Positions 5,372 through 9,225 of a DNA stretch of 9,225 nucleotides are shown here, one piece after another. Where the stretch lies: positions 1 to 9,225 of the forward strand of contig CANQFI010000069.1 in assembly GCA_947598455.1 (NCBI GenBank). Reading direction: 5' to 3'. This DNA is from an uncultured Bacilli bacterium. Its GTDB lineage: Bacteria; Bacillota_I; Bacilli_A; RF39; UBA660. Numbering within the stretch: position 1 is the stretch's first letter; each line of letters starts with the position of its first letter. A model generated the notes under the pieces. It made no database searches. It was given only the letters and a program-made list of their open reading frames with translations, and was not told the origin of the DNA. Position numbers and translations under genes: made by a program.

Positions 5372-5953
5372 ATGGTTGAAGTTAAAACAATAGAAAATGA
5401 TATGGAATGGCTTAGAAAAATAAGTAAAAATGTTGATATAAACTATGATGATATAACTGATGATATTAAAATATTAGATGAATATTGTATAAATCATGGA
5501 GTATTTGCAATGGCTGCTATTCAACTTGGAATTGATAAAAGAATTATTTATATAAAGAATACTGATTTAAAAAAGGTAGATGATGATAATTGGAATGAAG
5601 CAATGATAGTTATTAATCCTCTAATAAAGAAAAGAGAGGGAATAACTGAATATTGGGAAGCTTGTGCTAGTTGTTTAGATAATATGGGTTTAGTTTTAAG
5701 GCCTTATAAAGTTTTAATAACATATCAAGATTTAAATGGTAAAAAGCATCAAAAGACTTTTAAAGGATTTTCAGCAACCGTTTTTTCCCATGAGTATGAT
5801 CATTTAGATGGTATACTTCATATGGATAAAGCAATTGATTTAAAAGTTATGTCACAGGAAGAGAGAAGAGAATTTAGAAAAACACATGATTATAAAATAT
5901 TAAAAAAAGATGGTGATTTCTTAGAATTGGAGAAAAAATGGCAAAAGAAGTAA
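5372..5953 (+). CDS. def: Peptide deformylase family protein with altered motifs I and II
   Basis: Deformylases remove the N-formyl group from new proteins at the ribosome, using a metal held by one Cys and two His. In this 193-residue protein motif III is intact: SHEYDHLDG (His140, Glu141, His144). Motif I, usually GxGLAAPQxG, reads VFAMAAIQLG (44-53): both glycines and the proline are changed but the catalytic Gln51 remains. Motif II, usually EGCLS, reads EACAS (96-100), keeping the metal ligand Cys98. Spacing from motif II to the RP at 110-111 matches the family. All catalytic residues are thus present in a divergent frame, so an active enzyme is likely but not certain. ATG 5372 follows AGAGGTG (5361-5367). 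It is the first gene of a unit with the YbaK-like gene, which it overlaps by 16 bases. Confidence 0.85.
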   Translation: MVEVKTIENDMEWLRKISKNVDINYDDITDDIKILDEYCINHGVFAMAAIQLGIDKRIIYIKNTDLKKVDDDNWNEAMIVINPLIKKREGITEYWEACASCLDNMGLVLRPYKVLITYQDLNGKKHQKTFKGFSATVFSHEYDHLDGILHMDKAIDLKVMSQEERREFRKTHDYKILKKDGDFLELEKKWQKK

Positions 5954-6414
5954 AAACAAATGCAATGAGAATTTTAGAAACTAAAGGGATTGGTTATGAT
6001 GTTTATTCTTTAGATATTAAAGAAGCATTGGATGGAGAAACAGTAGCTAAATTACTTAAAGTAGATGAAAATAAATTTTTTAAAACATTAGTTACTGTTG
6101 CTAAAAGTAAGGAACATTATGTTTTTATGGTACCAGTTAATGAAACATTAGATTTAAAAAAAGCTGCTAAAGTAGTAGGAGAAAAAGATATTGAAATGCT
6201 TCCTTTAAAAGAATTATTACCTTTAACTGGATATGTTCATGGTGGATGTTCACCTATTGGAATGAAAAAACAATTTAAGACTGTTATAAATAGTAGTTGT
6301 GAATTATATGAACAGATATATTTTAGTGGAGGTAAGATAGGAATTTCAGTTAAAGTTAATAAGGATGATTTTATTAACAAGATGAAGATTATAGTAGCAG
6401 ATGTAGTAAGGTAG
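5938..6414 (+). CDS. ybaK: YbaK/EbsC-type Cys-tRNA(Pro) deacylase
   Basis: The family hydrolyses cysteine wrongly attached to tRNA(Pro), a trans-editing step in the cytosol. The 158-residue length is normal. The N-terminus KTNAMRILETKGIGYDVY (6-23) is typical of the family. The motif FFKTLV (47-52) carries the conserved lysine (Lys49) needed for editing, and GYVHGGCSPIGMKKQF (98-113) is the substrate-pocket loop with the conserved GGxSPIG pattern. The end has SGGKIGISVKV (130-140). Start ATG 5938 lies inside the end of the deformylase gene in another frame, with GGAG (5929-5932) 5 bases upstream, so translation is probably coupled. Other members of the superfamily (ProX, YeaK) edit different amino acids, but the sequence fits YbaK/EbsC best. 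Confidence 0.92.
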   Translation: MAKEVKTNAMRILETKGIGYDVYSLDIKEALDGETVAKLLKVDENKFFKTLVTVAKSKEHYVFMVPVNETLDLKKAAKVVGEKDIEMLPLKELLPLTGYVHGGCSPIGMKKQFKTVINSSCELYEQIYFSGGKIGISVKVNKDDFINKMKIIVADVVR

Positions 6415-6420
6415 GTAGAT

Positions 6421-6804
6421 ATGAAAGTATTAACACTTAAACAACCATGGGCTTCATTAGTAGCTAATGGGTATAAAATATATGAATTTCGAAGTTGGAA
6501 AACTAATTATCGTGGAGAAATATATATACATGCAGGTTGTGGCGTAGATAAAGAAGAGTTAGGTAGAGTAAAAAATTATGGTATAAATTTTCCAAAGAAA
6601 AAAATTCTTTGTAAAGTAACATTAGAAGATTGTATTGAAATAGATGATGAATTTAATGAAATGGTAAATAAACTAGATGAAAATGTTTATGGTCGAAAAA
6701 GAAGAAGTGGTTATGCTTGGAAATTAAGTAATATACATAAAGTAAATGTTAATAAAGAAGTAAAAGGTCAATTAGGATTATGGAATTATAGCGACGATAA
6801 TTAA
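6421..6804 (+). CDS. ASCH-domain protein
   Basis: The 127-residue protein has the ASCH signature: LKQPWASLVANGYK (6-19), then E22, R24 and WKTNYRGEIYIHA (26-38), and near the end GYAWKLSNI (97-105) and KGQLGLW (115-121). The fold is related to PUA, and most members are thought to bind RNA or nucleotide substrates. One branch (YqfB) cleaves N4-acetylcytidine, but this protein is closer in pattern to the general KQPWAS-type group, so I do not assign that activity. It begins 6 bases after the YbaK-like gene, with AAGG (6408-6411) upstream, and no promoter or terminator lies between. Its placement with a deformylase and a tRNA editor suggests a role in RNA or translation quality; that is inference. 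Confidence 0.88.
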   Translation: MKVLTLKQPWASLVANGYKIYEFRSWKTNYRGEIYIHAGCGVDKEELGRVKNYGINFPKKKILCKVTLEDCIEIDDEFNEMVNKLDENVYGRKRRSGYAWKLSNIHKVNVNKEVKGQLGLWNYSDDN

Positions 6805-6829
6805 AATATATGGGTAAATAACTAAATAT

Positions 6830-6840
6830 TATAATATAAT
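6830..6840 (+). promoter_or_regulatory. Candidate -10 boxes of gmk
   Basis: Two overlapping TATAAT boxes (6830-6835 and 6835-6840) precede AAGGAGGGG (6847-6855). No good -35 is visible. Because no terminator separates it from the ASCH gene, gmk may also be reached by read-through from the def promoter. Confidence 0.45.
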
Positions 6841-6860
6841 GTGATTAAGGAGGGGAATAT

Positions 6861-7538
6861 ATGATAAAACAAAAGAGTAAAGGAACATTAATAGTTATTT
6901 CAGCACCTAGTGGTAGTGGAAAAGGTAGTGTTATAGAAGGATTATTAAAAAATGATAGTAAGAATAGATGGCTTTCTGTATCAACAACTTCTAGACCTAT
7001 TAGAACTAATGATATACCTGGAGTTACATATAATTTTGTAACAAAAGAAGAATTTGAAAAGAAAATAGAAGAGGGGTATTTCTTAGAATATACTAATTAT
7101 GTTGGTAATTATTATGGGACACCTAAAGAATTTATTAGTGATAAATTAAATAGTGGAATAGATGTAATATTAGAGGTAGAGATAGAGGGTGCTAGTAATA
7201 TTAAAAAATTAATACCAGAAGCATTATTTATTTTTATAATGCCACCATCTTTACAAGAAATGGTTAAAAGATTGAAAAAACGTGGTACTGATTCAAAAGA
7301 AAAAATATTAGAAAGATTCCATACAGCTTATAAAGAAATAAATGAAGTTACTAAATATAATTATGTTGTAGTTAATGATAAATTAGATGAGGCGATAGAT
7401 AAGGTAGAAGCGATTATTAAAGCGGAAAAATGTCGTGTTGATCGTATTGAAGAAGTATTCTTAAATACAACAGAAGAAGAAATTCATGAATTATTAATGG
7501 ATGATAAAGAATTTATTAATGAAGAGATAAAAATTTAG
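6861..7538 (+). CDS. gmk: Guanylate kinase
   Basis: Guanylate kinase converts GMP (or dGMP) and ATP to GDP and ADP in the cytosol, an essential step in GTP supply and recycling of signalling nucleotides. The P-loop is SAPSGSGKGS (14-23). The GMP site includes STTSRPIR (41-48), Tyr57, LEYTNYVGNYYGTP (75-88) and ILEVEIEGA (103-111), the last a variant of the usual LDIDVQGA with Glu for Gln. The lid region has RLKKRGTDSKEKILERF (137-153). The 225 residues are some 20 more than the usual 205, from an acidic C-terminal tail after about 197. The ribosome-binding site AAGGAGGGG lies 5 bases before ATG 6861. The common neighbour rpoZ is absent downstream; a terminator follows at once. Confidence 0.96.
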   Translation: MIKQKSKGTLIVISAPSGSGKGSVIEGLLKNDSKNRWLSVSTTSRPIRTNDIPGVTYNFVTKEEFEKKIEEGYFLEYTNYVGNYYGTPKEFISDKLNSGIDVILEVEIEGASNIKKLIPEALFIFIMPPSLQEMVKRLKKRGTDSKEKILERFHTAYKEINEVTKYNYVVVNDKLDEAIDKVEAIIKAEKCRVDRIEEVFLNTTEEEIHELLMDDKEFINEEIKI

Positions 7539-7563
7539 AATGAATGATTTCATTCTTTTTTTT
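7537..7563 (+). terminator. Intrinsic terminator at the gmk stop codon
   Basis: AGAATGAA (7537-7544) pairs perfectly with TTCATTCT (7549-7556) across a 4-base loop, followed by seven further T bases to 7563. The stem begins inside the TAG stop (7536-7538). Confidence 0.85.
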
Positions 7564-7572
7564 AGTAATTTA

Positions 7573-7581
7573 TGTTATGAT
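7573..7581 (+). promoter_or_regulatory. Extended -10 promoter for the single-pass membrane protein
   Basis: TGTTATGAT has the TGn extension and five of six bases of the -10 consensus. It lies just after the gmk terminator and 27 bases before ATG 7609. The -35 region falls in the terminator T-run and is poor. Confidence 0.45.
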
Positions 7582-7608
7582 ATTAATAGTAAAATGGGAG
7601 ATGGCTAG

Positions 7609-8193
7609 ATGAACAATAAAAAAAGTAGGATATATGGTCGAGCGCAAAGAATCGAATTCTATGAAAAGGTAGGCTATTGTATAATTGCTATTGTAGTTGT
7701 TGCTTTAATTTTTTGGATAATAAGTAATCAAAAAGGTTTTGTTGATGATAATGTAAATTTTGCTTATTTAAAACAATATATGGAAGATAATGGATATATT
7801 TGTGAAATGATTCATAAAAATGGAGGGAGTTGTACATTACATAGTGATACAAGTACTTCAGTATTTATTAGATATGGAGATGGATTTGAATTTGTAATTA
7901 ATTCTGATGCTTATAGTTTGGATATAAAGCATATATCTACTGAAGAAAATTTTTCTTTTAAAACATCTACAAGTGCTTTAGCTGGTTATAAAAGTAGAAA
8001 TTATACTTGTGAAACAAAAGGCAATATTTTAGATGAATTAAGTAAATGTGTTGATGAAAATGGTGAAGAATTAAATTCAAATGCATATATTGGAGTAATT
8101 GAAAGAGCATTAAAAGATTTAAATAATTTTATTGATAGTTCAGGTTATAGTAAGGATGCTTTAATAGAAGATTATGAATGGCAAAAAAACTAG
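7609..8193 (+). CDS. Single-pass membrane protein with cysteine-containing outer domain
   Basis: The 194-residue product has a basic, probably cytoplasmic N-terminus (1-20) and one hydrophobic helix (about 21-39, VGYCIIAIVVVALIFWIIS). A soluble domain of about 150 residues follows, most likely outside the membrane. The helix is followed by NQKG and acidic residues, consistent with an N-in orientation. The outer part has four cysteines (Cys65, Cys75, Cys134, Cys147) arranged as two close pairs, which could form disulfides. I recognise no family. The end is rich in acidic residues and helix formers. ATG 7609 has GGGAG (7596-7600) upstream. The gene has its own promoter and terminator, so its function cannot be read from an operon. 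Confidence 0.85.
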   Translation: MNNKKSRIYGRAQRIEFYEKVGYCIIAIVVVALIFWIISNQKGFVDDNVNFAYLKQYMEDNGYICEMIHKNGGSCTLHSDTSTSVFIRYGDGFEFVINSDAYSLDIKHISTEENFSFKTSTSALAGYKSRNYTCETKGNILDELSKCVDENGEELNSNAYIGVIERALKDLNNFIDSSGYSKDALIEDYEWQKN

Positions 8194-8210
8194 TATCCGT
8201 TAAATATACT

Positions 8211-8246
8211 AATGCGTTCATTGTTATATCATTGAACGTATTTTTT
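8211..8246 (+). terminator. Intrinsic terminator after the cysteine-domain membrane protein
   Basis: AATGCGTTCA (8211-8220) pairs with TGAACGTATT (8233-8242), ten pairs including one G·T, followed by a T-run to 8246. It starts 17 bases after the stop codon. Confidence 0.85.
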
Positions 8247-8288
8247 AAATTTTTATTATAATTCTTTTATAGTTCTAATTTTGTAATG

Positions 8289-8398
8289 TTTATTCATGAA
8301 AAAATACCTTTAAAGTTCTATCTAAGTATATTGTAATATATTTTTATATTATTTTTATTTAGTTGTGAACTTTAAAGGTATGATGATATTTTATTCAT
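8289..8398. repeat. Palindromic element with 9-base flanking direct repeats
   Basis: TTTATTCAT occurs at 8289-8297 and again at 8390-8398, on either side of a 15-base perfect inverted repeat (8304-8318 and 8367-8381). The right copy covers the stop codon of the DUF308 gene. The layout (direct repeat, inverted repeat, about 48 bases, inverted repeat, direct repeat) resembles a very small non-autonomous insertion (MITE-like), but in such A/T-rich DNA the direct repeats may be chance. A terminator role for the same palindrome is listed separately. Confidence 0.35.
8299..8381 (-). terminator. Long-stem terminator of the DUF308 gene
   Basis: Read on the minus strand, ATACCTTTAAAGTTC (8381-8367) pairs perfectly with GAACTTTAAAGGTAT (8318-8304), and a T-run (8304-8299) follows. 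The stem begins 9 bases after the stop codon at 8391. The 48 bases between the arms fold further: CTAAGTA/TATTTAG, then AATATA/TATATT around TTTT. The stem is unusually distant for a simple terminator, but position and T-run fit one. Confidence 0.6.
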
Positions 8399-9065
8399 CT
8401 TTCTTTTTTTTATTTTTATTTTTATTTTCTTTAACATTTTTGGATTTTATATCTTTAACATCTTTTTTTTCTCTAGTAATATCAACTGGTTCATCAGGAA
8501 CAATTAGTGTTGTAGTACCAGGAACTTCTGGTTCAGTTTTATCTTTTGTATAAAATATATAACCAATTATTTCTAAAACAGCATATATCATCATAATAAT
8601 GCCTACTGTAGTTAAGAAAATATCGCCAATAACGATAGAATAAATTCCTGTTGCTATCAATAATAGAGATACTACTAATAATGGTAGAAATTTACCATTT
8701 TTATGGTTAATTGATAAAACATTAATAAATCTAATAATACCTGTAAATAAAATCCATGCTCCAACAATGAATCTTATGAATTGCTCAACAGTATCTGAGC
8801 GAAATATAAAAATGCAGGCAAAAATTAGTGAAATAATTGAAAATAGTAAAGAACTTTTTTTAGTAGGTATTTCTTCATTTTTCTTAGTTATAATGAAAAT
8901 TATTAGATTAACTATGGATACAACACCTAGAATAACGCCTACTGTTATAGATAAAAATTTGACAACTTCTTCGGCTTTAGAAAATAGAATTGCTCCGATA
9001 ATAAAATAAATAATTGAACTTATTAATGATGATTGTGATGAGTATGATTTAACTTTTATTTCCAT
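8391..9065 (-). CDS. DUF308/HdeD-like six-helix membrane protein
   Basis: The 224-residue protein has six membrane helices (about 12-29, 37-60, 71-88, 95-116, 126-148, 150-172) in three similar pairs, with repeated G-rich patterns such as FIRFIVGAWILFTGIIRF (96-113). This is the layout of DUF308, the family of HdeD, which is linked to acid stress in enteric bacteria; the role in Gram-positives is not known. After residue 173 a hydrophilic tail of about 50 residues begins with a Pro/Thr segment and ends almost entirely in Lys, Asn, Asp and Glu, most likely in the cytoplasm. ATG 9065 is chosen over an upstream in-frame ATG at 9119 because AGAGG (9073-9077, minus) is well placed and the longer start would overlap the -35 of the promoter. 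Confidence 0.87.
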   Translation of the reverse strand: MEIKVKSYSSQSSLISSIIYFIIGAILFSKAEEVVKFLSITVGVILGVVSIVNLIIFIITKKNEEIPTKKSSLLFSIISLIFACIFIFRSDTVEQFIRFIVGAWILFTGIIRFINVLSINHKNGKFLPLLVVSLLLIATGIYSIVIGDIFLTTVGIIMMIYAVLEIIGYIFYTKDKTEPEVPGTTTLIVPDEPVDITREKKDVKDIKSKNVKENKNKNKKKKDE

Positions 9066-9089
9066 AATAAGACCTCTTTCATTATTGTT

Positions 9090-9119
9090 ATTATACAACA
9101 TTGTAAAGATATTTAGCAA
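9090..9119 (-). promoter_or_regulatory. Promoter of the DUF308 gene
   Basis: On the minus strand, TTGCTA (9119-9114) and TATAAT (9095-9090) are spaced by 18 bases, with the -10 ending 24 bases before ATG 9065. The position fits the chosen start. Confidence 0.6.
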
Positions 9120-9123
9120 TAAG

Positions 9124-9154
9124 TTGTGTTTTATAATATTTTATGTGCTATAAT
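9124..9154 (+). promoter_or_regulatory. Promoter of the right-edge RNA element
   Basis: TGCTATAAT (9146-9154) is a perfect extended -10; TTGTGT (9124-9129) is a weak -35 at a long 19-base spacing. It is divergent from the DUF308 promoter and points to the window edge, with transcription expected from about 9161. Confidence 0.6.
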
Positions 9155-9159
9155 CCCGA

Positions 9160-9225
9160 CTTTGACAGTTTTTAAAAGGTAAAAACTCCCAATCCCTTTA
9201 TTTATAAGGGCTTGAGAGCTTTTTT
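9160..9225 (+). ncRNA. Candidate small RNA or attenuator-type leader
   Basis: Between the promoter and the terminal T-run there is no start codon with a ribosome-binding site. The transcript would begin with a stem AGTTTTT (9167-9173) / AAAAACT (9181-9187) and end in a second, terminator-like hairpin whose left arm begins at 9186. The two stems share bases 9186-9187, and the A-run of the first can pair with the final T-run, so they compete. This could be a free small RNA of about 65 bases or the leader of a gene beyond the edge. It does not match a riboswitch class I can name. Confidence 0.35.
9184..9225 (+). terminator. Intrinsic terminator at the window edge
   Basis: The upper stem CCCTT (9194-9198) / AAGGG (9206-9210) is extended below by CCAA/TTG-type and CTC/GAG pairs (9186-9192 with 9212-9218) with two mismatches, then A-T pairs into a T-run (9220-9225) that runs off the window. 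Confidence 0.7.

Noticed and set aside
153..8193. TGA read as tryptophan (Mollicutes code)
   Set aside because: All tryptophans in conserved proteins use TGG and no conserved frame is broken by TGA, so the standard code suffices.
8365..8553. Open frame of 62 codons on the plus strand, hydrophobic
   Set aside because: It is the antisense of the Lys/Asn/Asp tail of the DUF308 protein; the A-rich codons read as Phe/Leu/Ser on the other strand.
8767..9009. Open frame of 80 codons on the plus strand
   Set aside because: It is antisense to the membrane helices of the DUF308 protein and lacks a ribosome-binding site.
1..9225. CRISPR array, tRNA, rRNA, integrase, transposase or defence genes
   Set aside because: I looked for regular spaced repeats, tRNA-like ends and recognisable protein motifs of these kinds and found none.
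9155..9225. T-box, preQ1 or other named riboswitch at the right edge
   Set aside because: The T-box core sequence and the conserved core of small riboswitches I know are not present; only the hairpins and terminator can be supported.

Overview
The window is a stretch of very AT-rich bacterial chromosome (roughly one quarter G+C by eye). It has Gram-positive style ribosome-binding sites (AAAGGAGGT, AAGGAGGGG, AGGTGA), sigma-A type promoters often with an extended -10 (TGnTATnAT), short A/T-rich intrinsic terminators and a lipobox signal peptide. A CIRCE heat-shock operator and typical Firmicutes forms of HtpG, guanylate kinase and YbaK/EbsC fit a low-GC Bacillota of small genome, such as the uncultured gut Bacilli close to Mollicutes. 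All fourteen visible stops are TAA or TAG and tryptophan is read from TGG throughout, so I see standard decoding with TGA unused.

Layout. 1-87 is the tail of an unidentified gene ending in a terminator. 153-839 encodes a DUF5684-type membrane protein with a Gln/Val/Pro tail. 904-1487 is a two-gene unit: a TSCPD-domain cysteine protein overlapping a three-helix membrane protein by one base. 1546-1674 is a 42-residue, strongly basic protein with its own promoter, a near-perfect Shine-Dalgarno and a terminator. 1734-2396 is a lipoprotein with a possible DUF3298-like region, convergent with a TetR-type regulator (2406-2954, minus). The regulator diverges from htpG (3144-5042), whose promoter lies under a CIRCE operator. 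After a gene-free stretch of about 330 bases comes a translation-related unit: a variant peptide deformylase, a YbaK/EbsC Cys-tRNA(Pro) deacylase and an ASCH-domain protein, with guanylate kinase close behind and no terminator between. 7609-8193 is a single-pass membrane protein with a cysteine-containing outer domain. It converges on a six-helix DUF308/HdeD-like protein (8391-9065, minus), and a long palindrome lies between the two. The window ends in a promoter, hairpins and a terminator with no open reading frame: a small RNA or the attenuator-type leader of the next gene.

The genes are mostly housekeeping or stress functions: protein folding (HtpG under HrcA), N-terminal and tRNA quality control (Def, YbaK), and nucleotide supply (Gmk), mixed with envelope proteins of unknown role. 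I do not see a defence system, CRISPR array, transposase, tRNA or rRNA. The most interesting items are the CIRCE/-35 overlap at htpG, the deformylase with altered motifs I and II, the unannotated 42-residue basic protein, the 78-base palindrome flanked by 9-base direct repeats, and the orphan RNA-like element at the right edge.
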